Assembly (NCBI GenBank): GCA_964417925.1
Contig: CAYQJV010000055.1
Coordinates: forward strand, 1 to 9,275
From: CAYQJV01 sp964417925
GTDB taxonomy: Bacteria; Hydrothermota; Tepidihabitantia; B3-TA06; CAYQJV01
Length of the DNA: 9,275 bases
Direction: 5' to 3'
Below the pieces are notes generated by a model. That model did not search any database, was not told the origin of the DNA, and saw nothing but the letters and a program-made list of their open reading frames with translations. Position 1 is the first letter of the stretch; each line of letters begins with the position of its first letter. The position numbers and the translations under genes are program-made. Of the stretch, positions 1-6,287 are shown piece after piece.

Positions 1-1
1 T

Positions 2-151
2 AATATTGCTTTGATGAAGTATTTTCTATGGTATAATACAATTAAGCCCCATAGGGGTATAGGTAGACTTCCTCCTTTACAATACTTTTTGAACGGATGG
101 GTAAAGAATAAACTTCAGTCCAAAATGTTATGGAATTCTACATTAATTTGA
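2..151 (+). mobile_element. 3' end of a DDE integrase-core transposase gene (partial, enters from left edge)
   Basis: An open frame runs from base 2 to a TGA at 149-151, giving 49 residues with no start inside the window. It contains WYNTIKPHRGIG (residues 10-21), then PPLQYFL (24-30), and ends with SKMLWNST (40-47). The YN-x-x-(K/R)PH-x-x-(L/I)G pattern followed by (S/P)PLQY is the usual C-terminal end of integrase-core (rve) transposases of the IS3/IS481-like type, just after the catalytic Glu. That Glu and the two Asp residues would lie outside the window, so I cannot tell whether the gene is intact or a remnant. The terminal inverted repeat should lie shortly downstream of the stop, but I could not recognise it without the other end. 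Its stop codon overlaps the -35 box of the next promoter. The family call rests on remembered motifs, and the exact IS family is uncertain. Confidence 0.72.
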
Positions 152-175
152 CTTTTTATAAGTGTTGTTTATAAT
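148..175 (+). promoter_or_regulatory. Sigma-70-type promoter for the DUF2905-ppdK unit
   Basis: TTGACT at 148-153 (five of six consensus bases) and a perfect TATAAT at 170-175 are separated by 16 bp. This predicts a transcript start near 181-183. The -35 box overlaps the TGA that ends the transposase frame, so the promoter sits at or inside the end of the mobile element. The pair TTATAA (156-161) and TTATAA (169-174), 7 bp apart, lies across the spacer and -10 box. The same arrangement recurs at the regulator gene promoter. The promoter is seen in sequence; its use is inferred. Confidence 0.7.
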
Positions 176-185
176 CTTTTACATT

Positions 186-398
186 ATGAAATCAATGGGA
201 ACATTTTTAATAATTGGAGGAGTTATATTAATCGTAATAGGATTAATATTGATTATGTTTCCTAAAATAGGTTTTTTTAAACTCCCAGGGGATATTTTAA
301 TAAGAAGAGATGGAGTAGTAATTTTTATTCCCATAGTTTCTATGATTGTTCTGTCTCTTCTATTAACTCTTATTCTTAACCTGTTTTTTAAACATTGA
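186..398 (+). CDS. DUF2905 family small membrane protein
   Basis: This is a 70-residue protein of unknown function. Two hydrophobic segments, about residues 5-25 and 45-67, flank a short loop with FFKLPGDILIRRDG (about 30-43). That loop is the hallmark of the DUF2905 family: K-L-P-G-D-I on the connecting loop, then a second helix. Length matches the family, which is usually 65-75 residues. An upstream GTG at 162 is in frame but lies inside the promoter, before the predicted transcript start, so ATG 186 is preferred; ATG 195 is an alternative. No Shine-Dalgarno sequence precedes any of these. With a transcript start near 182 the mRNA would have almost no leader. The gene ends 13 nt before ppdK and is probably co-transcribed with it. 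In many other bacteria DUF2905 genes sit near ruvB/queA, so this pairing says little about function. Confidence 0.8.
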   Translation: MKSMGTFLIIGGVILIVIGLILIMFPKIGFFKLPGDILIRRDGVVIFIPIVSMIVLSLLLTLILNLFFKH

Positions 399-400
399 AA

Positions 401-405
401 GGAGG
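401..405 (+). promoter_or_regulatory. Ribosome binding site of ppdK
   Basis: GGAGG, within AAAGGAGGT, starts two bases after the DUF2905 stop codon and lies 6 nt before the ATG at 412. It is a near-perfect Shine-Dalgarno sequence and fixes the ppdK start. It contrasts with most junctions in the downstream operon, which lack one. Confidence 0.85.
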
Positions 406-411
406 TAGGTA

Positions 412-3093
412 ATGGCCAAAAAATATGTTTATATTTATAGATTCGGCGGGAAAAAGGCAGATGGATCTGCAAAAATGAAGGATATTTTAGGAGGTAAAGG
501 AGCAAATTTAGCTGAAATGACCAATATAGGACTTCCTGTACCTCCTGGTTTTACGATTACTGCTAAACTATGTATGGAGTATTTAAAGAAGAAAAGATTT
601 CCTGCCCAGTTAAAAAAAGAGGTGAAGGAGGGAATAGAGTATATTGAAAAAATAACAGGTAAGAAGTTTGGGGATAGAAAAAATCCTTTATTGGTTTCTG
701 TACGTTCTGGAGCAAGAGTTTCAATGCCTGGAATGATGGATACCATTTTGAATTTGGGACTTAACGATGAAGCTGTGGAAGGACTTGCTGAGGTTACACA
801 GAATAGACGTTTTGCTCTTGATTCTTATAGAAGATTGATAGAGATGTTTTCAGATGTGGTAATGGGAATTCCAAGGAAAGAGTTTGAAGATGTTTTTGAG
901 GATATAAAGAAAAAATATAAAGTAAATTATGATTATCAGGTTCCAGAGGAAGGGTTAGAAGAAGTTATTGAAAGATATAAAAAGATTTATAAAAAACATA
1001 TAGGAGAGGATTTTCCTCAAAATCCGAAAGATCAATTATGGAAAGCAATAGGTGCTGTTTACAATTCATGGAATAATCCCCGGGCAATTGAATATAGAAA
1101 GATTTATAACATTCCTGATACTTGGGGAACTGCGGTGAATATTCAGGCAATGGTTTTTGGGAATATGGGAGAGGATAGTGCTACGGGTGTTGCTTTTACA
1201 AGAAATCCATCAACCGGTGAGAAAAAAAGATATGGAGAATATTTACCCAATGCTCAAGGAGAAGATGTAGTTGCAGGTGTTAGAACCCCAAAACCTCTTG
1301 AGGAGTTGAAAAAAGAGATGCCAAAAGTATATAGAGAGCTTGAAAATATCTTTAAGAAACTTGAATCTCATTACAGAGATATGCAAGATGTAGAATTTAC
1401 GATTGAGAAAGGAAAGTTATGGATCTTACAGACAAGGACGGGAAAGAGAACAGCTCTTGCTGCTGTGAAAATTGCGGTAGATATGGCAAAGGAAGGACTT
1501 ATCACAAAAGAAGAAGCAATAATGAGAGTTACTCCAGAGCAGGTGGATCAATTGTTGCACCCAATGATAGACCCAAATGCAAAATATACTTCGATTACAA
1601 AAGGACTTCCTGCATCTCCAGGAGCAGCTACAGGAGAAGTAGTTTTCTTTGCAGAAGATGCAGTAAAAAGGACAGAAGAAGGTAAAAATGTTATACTTGT
1701 GAGGCATCAAACATCTGCAGATGATGTTGCAGGAATGGCAAAAGCAGAAGGTTTCTTGACAGCTACAGGAGGAATGACATCCCATGCAGCGGTTGTTGCA
1801 AGAGGGATGGGAAAACCATGTGTTGTGGGAGCAGAAGAAATAGAGATAGACTATGATAAAAAAGAGTTTAGGGTTAAAGATAAGGTGATAAAAGAAGGAG
1901 AGGTAATTACAATAGATGGTTCAACAGGAGATGTTATTGTTGGAGCTGTTCCTACCATACAACCTAGGATTACAAGAGAACTTAATACTCTTTTAAAATG
2001 GGCTGACCAGATAAGAAAACTTGGAGTAAGAACTAATGCAGATTTACCAAAAGATGCTGAGATTGCAAGAGAGTATGGGGCAGAAGGGATAGGACTGTGT
2101 AGAACTGAACATATGTTTTTTGGAAAAGACAGAATAGGTGCAATGAGGGAAATGATTCTTGCAGATACAGAAGAGGAAAGAAGAAAGGCTCTTGAGAAGC
2201 TTCTACCAATGCAGAAAAAAGATTTCATAGGGTTATTTAAAGTTATGCATGGTTTACCGGTTATTATAAGAACTCTTGACCCTCCTCTCCATGAGTTTCT
2301 TCCCCATGATGAAGAGGCAATGCAGGAAGTAGCAAATGAAATGGGAGTCTCTGTGGAAAAGATAAGAGATGCAGTTAAAAAGCTACAGGAAGCAAATCCA
2401 ATGCTTGGGCATAGAGGGGTAAGACTTGGCATTACTTACCCTGAGATAATTGAAATGCAAGCAAGGGCAATCCTTGAAGCTGCATGCGAGGTTAAAAAAG
2501 AAGGTAAAAAAGTTATACCTGAAATAATGATACCTGTGGTTACTCATGTAAAAGAAATTGAGAGACAAAAAGAAATAATAGATAAAGTTGCAAAAGAAGT
2601 ATTTAAAAAGTATGGATTTAAAATAAAATACATGGTAGGAACTATGATTGAGATTCCAAGAGCAGCTTTAACTGCAGATGAAATTGCAAGAGTTGCTGAA
2701 TTTTTCTCATATGGAACTAACGATTTAACGCAAACAACCTTTGGATTTTCAAGAGATGATATAGCGAAGTTTTTACCAGAATATATAGAAAAAGGAATTC
2801 TTGAAAATGACCCTTTCCAAACTCTTGATCAGAAAGGAGTAGGAGAGCTTGTTAAGATAGGTCTTGAGCGAGGTAGAAAGACAAATCCAAAGTTAGAGAT
2901 CGGAATATGTGGAGAACATGGGGGGGACCCAAAGTCTATTGAATTCTGTCATAAAATTGGACTTGACTATGTAAGTTGTTCACCTTACCGGGTTCCTATA
3001 GCCAGACTTGCAGCAGCTCAAGCAGCAATAAAAGAGGTAAAAAAAGGTGGTAGGAAAAGAGTTGTACAGCATAAGAAGAAAAAGAAAGGGTGA
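412..3093 (+). CDS. ppdK: Pyruvate, phosphate dikinase
   Basis: A cytosolic enzyme that interconverts pyruvate + ATP + Pi and PEP + AMP + PPi, acting in glycolysis or gluconeogenesis; 893 residues. The N-terminal ATP-grasp domain (about 1-340) shows GGKGANLAEM (27-36) and SVRSGARVSMPGMMDT (96-111). The swivelling phosphohistidine domain (about 390-510) has GGMTSHAA with catalytic His458. The C-terminal PEP/pyruvate TIM barrel (about 530-875) has GLCRTEHMFF (561-570), TLDPPLHEFLP (621-631), GTMIEIPRA (743-751), SYGTNDLTQ (766-774) and GICGEHGGDP with Cys833. These match the His455 and Cys831 of the Clostridium symbiosum enzyme. TSH carries the Thr that regulatory protein PDRP modifies in some species. 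The frame is intact through a seven-G run near 2920. An unusual Lys/Arg-rich tail (877-893) follows the normal end of the fold. The ATG has a strong ribosome binding site. Confidence 0.98.
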   Translation: MAKKYVYIYRFGGKKADGSAKMKDILGGKGANLAEMTNIGLPVPPGFTITAKLCMEYLKKKRFPAQLKKEVKEGIEYIEKITGKKFGDRKNPLLVSVRSGARVSMPGMMDTILNLGLNDEAVEGLAEVTQNRRFALDSYRRLIEMFSDVVMGIPRKEFEDVFEDIKKKYKVNYDYQVPEEGLEEVIERYKKIYKKHIGEDFPQNPKDQLWKAIGAVYNSWNNPRAIEYRKIYNIPDTWGTAVNIQAMVFGNMGEDSATGVAFTRNPSTGEKKRYGEYLPNAQGEDVVAGVRTPKPLEELKKEMPKVYRELENIFKKLESHYRDMQDVEFTIEKGKLWILQTRTGKRTALAAVKIAVDMAKEGLITKEEAIMRVTPEQVDQLLHPMIDPNAKYTSITKGLPASPGAATGEVVFFAEDAVKRTEEGKNVILVRHQTSADDVAGMAKAEGFLTATGGMTSHAAVVARGMGKPCVVGAEEIEIDYDKKEFRVKDKVIKEGEVITIDGSTGDVIVGAVPTIQPRITRELNTLLKWADQIRKLGVRTNADLPKDAEIAREYGAEGIGLCRTEHMFFGKDRIGAMREMILADTEEERRKALEKLLPMQKKDFIGLFKVMHGLPVIIRTLDPPLHEFLPHDEEAMQEVANEMGVSVEKIRDAVKKLQEANPMLGHRGVRLGITYPEIIEMQARAILEAACEVKKEGKKVIPEIMIPVVTHVKEIERQKEIIDKVAKEVFKKYGFKIKYMVGTMIEIPRAALTADEIARVAEFFSYGTNDLTQTTFGFSRDDIAKFLPEYIEKGILENDPFQTLDQKGVGELVKIGLERGRKTNPKLEIGICGEHGGDPKSIEFCHKIGLDYVSCSPYRVPIARLAAAQAAIKEVKKGGRKRVVQHKKKKKG

Positions 3094-3103
3094 TGGTTAT
3101 TTC

Positions 3104-3139
3104 TTGACAATTTGAAGAATTTGTTTAACCTCTTATAAA
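3104..3139 (+). promoter_or_regulatory. Promoter region for the regulator-thyX-prfA operon
   Basis: The 70-bp spacer after ppdK holds a perfect -35 box TTGACA at 3104-3109, but the sequence 16 bp further on is only TAACCT (3126-3131). A second pairing fits better at -10: TTGAAG (3112-3117) and TATAAA (3134-3139), with a 16-bp spacer. I cannot decide which pair is used; both point rightward into the regulator gene. The TATAAA lies inside the inverted repeat at 3132-3152, so a protein bound there would block polymerase. Confidence 0.55.
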
Positions 3140-3152
3140 GATAATTTATAAG
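3132..3152 (+). repeat. Perfect inverted repeat, candidate operator or RNA hairpin
   Basis: CTTATAAA (3132-3139), five bases GATAA, then TTTATAAG (3145-3152) form a perfect 8-bp inverted repeat. The left arm contains the candidate -10 box. The right arm runs into the Shine-Dalgarno AAGGAGG (3150-3156) of the regulator gene. As DNA it has the dyad symmetry expected of an operator for a dimeric regulator, possibly the Crp/Fnr protein encoded just downstream. It is not the canonical CRP (TGTGA-N6-TCACA) or FNR (TTGAT-N4-ATCAA) site. As RNA it could fold back near the ribosome binding site, but only if transcription starts upstream at the TTGACA promoter, and the stem would be weak (mostly A-U). 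Confidence 0.5.
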
Positions 3153-3156
3153 GAGG
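3152..3156 (+). promoter_or_regulatory. Ribosome binding site of the Crp/Fnr-family gene
   Basis: GGAGG, within AAGGAGGT, lies 7 nt before the ATG at 3164. It is a strong Shine-Dalgarno sequence and supports this start. Its first bases belong to the right arm of the inverted repeat. Confidence 0.85.
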
Positions 3157-3163
3157 TATTGAT

Positions 3164-3799
3164 ATGTGGGAAAAAAAACCAAGATATGAAAGACATGTTC
3201 CAAAAGGAGAAATAATATTCAAAGAAGGTGATCTTGGTGAAGAGATGTACTTTATTAGAAAAGGTAAGGTAAAAATATCAAAAGGTGAAGAAGCGAATGA
3301 GAAAGTTCTGGCTATTCTTAAAGATGGTGATTTTTTTGGAGAAATGGCCTTAATTGATGGAAGTCCCAGGTCTGCCACTGCTACTGCAATTGAAGATACA
3401 GATCTTTTGATCATTGATAAAGAATCTTTTACTGCAAAGATAAATGAAAATCCTTTGATAGCATATGTGATGGAAGTTTTGACAAAAAGATTGAGAACCT
3501 GTGATGAAAAGTTAAAGTATCTCAGTATAAGAAATGATGAGCACAGAATAATTAGATATCTTATAAATAGAGCCCAAGAAAAAGGAGAAAATGAAGATGT
3601 ATTGCTTACAGGAGAAAGTATTGATAAAATAGCAGAAATCACTTCTGTAGATGTCTCAAAAGTAGAGGATCAACTGAAAAGATTAGAAGCCATAGGTATG
3701 ATAAAAAGGGATCCAGATGGAAGCTATAGAATAAAGAATGTGAATGAACTTAATGAATACCTGAAATATCTTGAGTTGAAGGATAGGTTTAAAGTTTAA
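3164..3799 (+). CDS. Crp/Fnr-family transcriptional regulator with cyclic nucleotide-binding domain
   Basis: A 211-residue cytosolic DNA-binding protein. The N-terminal beta-roll (about 10-90) is a cyclic nucleotide-binding domain with KGEIIFKEGD (14-23), GEEMYFIRKGKVKIS (25-39) and the phosphate-binding cassette FFGEMALIDGSPRSATA (57-73). Glu60 and Arg69 occupy the positions that contact ribose and phosphate in ligand-binding CRP proteins, so nucleotide binding is plausible. A dimerisation helix follows (about 92-125). The C-terminal winged helix (about 128-195) includes GESIDKIAEITSVDVSKVEDQLKRL split over 150-174. Its recognition-helix region (DVSKVEDQ) lacks the R-E-T-V-S-R residues of classical CRP, so its DNA target should differ. 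The gene heads the operon and is preceded by a perfect inverted repeat over the promoter, which suggests autoregulation (inference). No FNR-type iron-sulfur cysteine cluster is present; the only Cys is residue 113. Confidence 0.9.
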   Translation: MWEKKPRYERHVPKGEIIFKEGDLGEEMYFIRKGKVKISKGEEANEKVLAILKDGDFFGEMALIDGSPRSATATAIEDTDLLIIDKESFTAKINENPLIAYVMEVLTKRLRTCDEKLKYLSIRNDEHRIIRYLINRAQEKGENEDVLLTGESIDKIAEITSVDVSKVEDQLKRLEAIGMIKRDPDGSYRIKNVNELNEYLKYLELKDRFKV

Positions 3800-3810
3800 A
3801 TTAAATAGGG

Positions 3811-4488
3811 TTGGAAGTTTCTTTAATTGCTTATACACCTAAATGTTTAAAAGTTATGTATACCGCAGCAAAGACCTGTGTTTCATCTAAGTTTCCACAT
3901 GAAATATGGAAAGATAATCCTTCAAGAGCAAAAATAATAAGGCTTTTAAGAAAAATATATCAAGAGGGGCACCACTCAATTTTTGAGCATTGTTTTTTTA
4001 CCTTTGCTATCTCAGGAATATCAAGGACTTGCTCTCATCAGCTTGTTAGACATAGACTCGCAAGTTATGCTCAGCAGAGTCAAAGATATGTGAACATGAA
4101 AAAAGAAGCGTTTGTGATTCCAGAATCTATCCGAAAAAATAAAGAGTTAAAGGAGAAGTTTGAAAGGTTTCTTGAAAATTCTAAAAAACTTTATGAAGAG
4201 TTTTCGGGAAAAATTCCCAAGGAAGATGCAAGATTTATACTTCCTCAGGCAATAAGTACAAATCTCGTAATGACTCTTAACTTAAGAGAACTGATGAATA
4301 TTGCAAAAGAGCGATTGTGTTTAAAGGCTCAATGGGAGATAAGAGAACTGGTAAGTAAGATGAGAGACGAGGTGAAGAAAGTAGACTCTTTTCTCTCTGA
4401 ATTGATGCAACCCAAGTGTGTAATTTTAGGGTATTGTCCTGAGGAAAAAAGCTGTGGTTTAATGCCTAAAAATGATAGAGAAGATTAA
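3811..4488 (+). CDS. thyX: Flavin-dependent thymidylate synthase ThyX
   Basis: Makes dTMP from dUMP using methylenetetrahydrofolate, FAD and NADPH, releasing tetrahydrofolate rather than dihydrofolate. The 225 residues contain the ThyX signature RHR-x7-S at R80-H81-R82...S90 (RHRLASYAQQS), followed by QRY. Other family blocks are HHSIFEHCFFTF (54-65) and ARFILPQAISTNLVMTLNLREL (split over 140-161). The start is TTG at 3811; an in-frame stop at 3802-3804 excludes anything further upstream except ATA. The N-terminus (VSLIAYTP) aligns with typical ThyX starts. The best purine run upstream (AGGG) abuts the TTG, so initiation probably depends on coupling to the regulator gene ending 11 nt earlier. 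The C-terminus carries Cys203, Cys209 and Cys215 (C-x5-C-x5-C). ThyX often replaces ThyA. Confidence 0.96.
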   Translation: MEVSLIAYTPKCLKVMYTAAKTCVSSKFPHEIWKDNPSRAKIIRLLRKIYQEGHHSIFEHCFFTFAISGISRTCSHQLVRHRLASYAQQSQRYVNMKKEAFVIPESIRKNKELKEKFERFLENSKKLYEEFSGKIPKEDARFILPQAISTNLVMTLNLRELMNIAKERLCLKAQWEIRELVSKMRDEVKKVDSFLSELMQPKCVILGYCPEEKSCGLMPKNDRED

Positions 4489-5524
4489 TGCACTAAAAAA
4501 GGAAAAAGAAGAGCTTGAGAAGGAGATGGTATCTGCTGTTACAAATCCATCCAGGTTAAAAGAACTTTCTACAAGATACAGGGAAATAGAGGAAATTCTC
4601 AAGCTACACGCAGAGTTTGAGAAAATAGTCAAAGAACTTCAAGATACCGAAGAGATGTTGAAAGTGGAGAAAGAAAAAGATATGATAGAATTTCTAAAAC
4701 AAGAAAGAGAAAGATTGAAAAAAGAAAAACTGCTGAAAGAAAGAGAATTAAAGGAAGCAATGCTGCCGAAAGATCCAAGATGGAAAAAAAACTGTATAAT
4801 GGAGATAAGGGCCGCTGCAGGAGGAGATGAAGCGTCACTATTTGCTGCAGATCTTTTTAGGATGTATATAAAATATATAGAAAAAAGGAATTGGAAATAC
4901 GAAATTCTTTCTTCTTCCCCTACTGAGATAGGTGGGTTCAAAGAAGTAATTCTTTTGGTAAAAGGTAAGGATGCATTTAAATATTTAAGGTTTGAATCCG
5001 GTGTTCACCGGGTTCAGAGGATTCCAGTGACAGAGACAGGAGGAAGGATTCATACCTCTACTGCTACTGTAGCAGTGCTTCCAGAGGCAGAGGAAAAAGA
5101 GGTAAATATAAAAATGGAGGATTTAAAAATAGAAGTTTTTAGAGCCTCAGGTCATGGAGGACAGCATGTAAATGTTACTGATTCTGCAGTGAGGATAACT
5201 CATATTCCTACAGGAATTGTGGTTTCTTGCCAGGATGAAAGATCCCAACATCAGAATAAAGCAAAAGCTTTGAAGATTCTTTATGCCCGACTCAAAGAGA
5301 AATACAGAAGAGAGGAGGAAGAAAAAATGATGCAAGAGAGAAAACAGCAAATAAAGACAGGAGAGAGAAGCGAAAAAATAAGAACATATAATTTCCCCCA
5401 AAATAGAGTTACAGATCACAGGATAAATGTGAGTTTATATAATTTACAAGATATCTTAAATGGAGAGCTTTTTGAACTACATAATTTGCTATTAGAAAAT
5501 GAAGCAGAGAATTATAGATTATAA
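4472..5524 (+). CDS. prfA: Peptide chain release factor 1 (RF1)
   Basis: Recognises UAA and UAG in the ribosomal A site and triggers peptidyl-tRNA hydrolysis. The 350 residues are close to the usual 355-360. Domain 1 is a charged coiled-coil (about 1-100). The stop-codon tripeptide is PVT (185-187) within HRVQRIPVTETGGRIHTS (179-196), the RF1 pattern (PxT) rather than RF2 SPF. The catalytic GGQ (229-231) lies in RASGHGGQHVNVTDSAVRI. RSQHQNKAKAL (258-268) and TYNFPQNRVTDHRIN (305-319) are conserved C-terminal blocks. The ATG is the first start after an in-frame TAA at 4460-4462 and overlaps thyX by 17 nt without a clear Shine-Dalgarno, suggesting translational coupling. It ends in TAA. The next gene encodes the methylase that modifies Gln231. 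Confidence 0.97.
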   Translation: MIEKINALKKEKEELEKEMVSAVTNPSRLKELSTRYREIEEILKLHAEFEKIVKELQDTEEMLKVEKEKDMIEFLKQERERLKKEKLLKERELKEAMLPKDPRWKKNCIMEIRAAAGGDEASLFAADLFRMYIKYIEKRNWKYEILSSSPTEIGGFKEVILLVKGKDAFKYLRFESGVHRVQRIPVTETGGRIHTSTATVAVLPEAEEKEVNIKMEDLKIEVFRASGHGGQHVNVTDSAVRITHIPTGIVVSCQDERSQHQNKAKALKILYARLKEKYRREEEEKMMQERKQQIKTGERSEKIRTYNFPQNRVTDHRINVSLYNLQDILNGELFELHNLLLENEAENYRL

Positions 5525-6287
5525 TACAAAACTTTTTATTGCATCAAAGATTTTAAATGTTCCAAAAGAAAAGATAATTATAGAGAAGATACCATTGCCT
5601 GGAGAAGTTTACAGTATAGAGAAAAAAATAGAGGAAGGAACTCCTCTTGAGTATTTACTCAATAAGTGTTGGTTTATGGGGTATGAATTTTACATAGAAC
5701 CAGGAGTGTTCATACCCAGGCCAGAAACAGAGGAATTAGTAGAGAGGATTTTTAAAAGAATAGAAGAAGCAAAGTTTATTTTTGAAGTGGGGACAGGCAC
5801 AGGATGTATATCCATCGTACTGGCTTTGAAATTCAAAAATTCAAATATAATAGCTTCAGAGATCGATGACACAGCTTATAGGGTTTCTAAAAAGAATGTA
5901 AAAAACTATGGTTTGGAAAAAAGAATAAGGATTTATAAAACTTCAGTATTTGAGATTCCACAAATTGAACAAATGCAAGAAAAGTTCGATCTTGTTGTTT
6001 CAAATCCTCCTTACATTTCTGAAGACGAGCTCTTAAAGCTTTCTTTTTCTGTTAAGAATTATGAATCAATTACTGCCTTAAATGGAGGAAAAGATGGGGT
6101 AGAAATTATAGAAAAAATAATAAGAGGAGCAAAAGTACTGTTAAAAGAAAAAGGATTACTTGCTATAGAAATTACGGAAAGGAATGTAGAAAGAATAAGA
6201 GAAATTTTAAAAAGAGAAGACTATAAAGAGTTCAATATTGAGCGAGATCTTGCAGGGAATATAAGGTTTTTATTTGTTAAAAAATGA
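5499..6287 (+). CDS. prmC: Release factor glutamine methyltransferase PrmC (HemK)
   Basis: Transfers methyl from S-adenosylmethionine to the glutamine of the GGQ motif in release factors, improving termination. The 262 residues are slightly shorter than the common 275-290. The small N-terminal helical domain (about 1-60) ends in GTPLEYLL (47-54). PGVFIPRPETEELV (68-81) is the PrmC-specific linker. SAM motif I is EVGTGTGCISI (96-106), followed by acidic residues ASEID (119-123). The catalytic NPPY is at 169-172, preceded by DLVVS. The start ATG follows an in-frame TAG at 5493-5495, overlaps prfA by 26 nt and has no Shine-Dalgarno, so it probably depends on prfA translation. The prfA-prmC order is very common in bacteria and strongly supports the function. 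Confidence 0.95.
   Translation: MKQRIIDYNTKLFIASKILNVPKEKIIIEKIPLPGEVYSIEKKIEEGTPLEYLLNKCWFMGYEFYIEPGVFIPRPETEELVERIFKRIEEAKFIFEVGTGTGCISIVLALKFKNSNIIASEIDDTAYRVSKKNVKNYGLEKRIRIYKTSVFEIPQIEQMQEKFDLVVSNPPYISEDELLKLSFSVKNYESITALNGGKDGVEIIEKIIRGAKVLLKEKGLLAIEITERNVERIREILKREDYKEFNIERDLAGNIRFLFVKK

Noticed and set aside
29..37. Extended -10 promoter TGGTATAAT at the left edge, possibly driving a small RNA from about 44
   Set aside because: The bases encode the conserved W-Y-N of the transposase C-terminus, and no good -35 box lies at 16-18 bp (best TTTGAT/TTGATG). Coding explains the sequence.
53..90. GGAGG-like ribosome binding site on the minus strand (complement of CCTCC near 70) suggesting a leftward gene
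   Set aside because: The next minus-strand ATG is too far from it and its frame stops after a few codons. The bases encode L-P-P-L in the transposase frame.
1419..1685. Plus-strand 88-codon frame inside ppdK
   Set aside because: An out-of-frame reading through conserved PPDK codons, Cys/Arg/Ser-rich, without a start signal.
1851..2432. Long minus-strand open frame (193 codons) opposite ppdK
   Set aside because: It lies wholly antisense to strongly conserved PPDK sequence and its product is Ser/Ile-rich low-complexity with no recognisable domain. It is an expected shadow frame.
3081..3110. Terminator after ppdK (AAGAAA ... TTTCTT pairing)
   Set aside because: The stem is a weak A-T pairing with a long loop, no G+C-rich core and no T run after it. 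I do not call a terminator between ppdK and the regulator gene.
3133..3642. Minus-strand open frame (169 codons) opposite the Crp/Fnr-family gene
   Set aside because: It is antisense to a recognised gene with clear ribosome binding site and domains. The product is Ser/Phe-rich with no motif.
5360..5524. Possible programmed frameshift or autoregulatory stop in the release factor gene
   Set aside because: Such a frameshift is a feature of RF2 (prfB). This gene is RF1 by its PVT motif, and the frame is continuous from 4472 to 5524.
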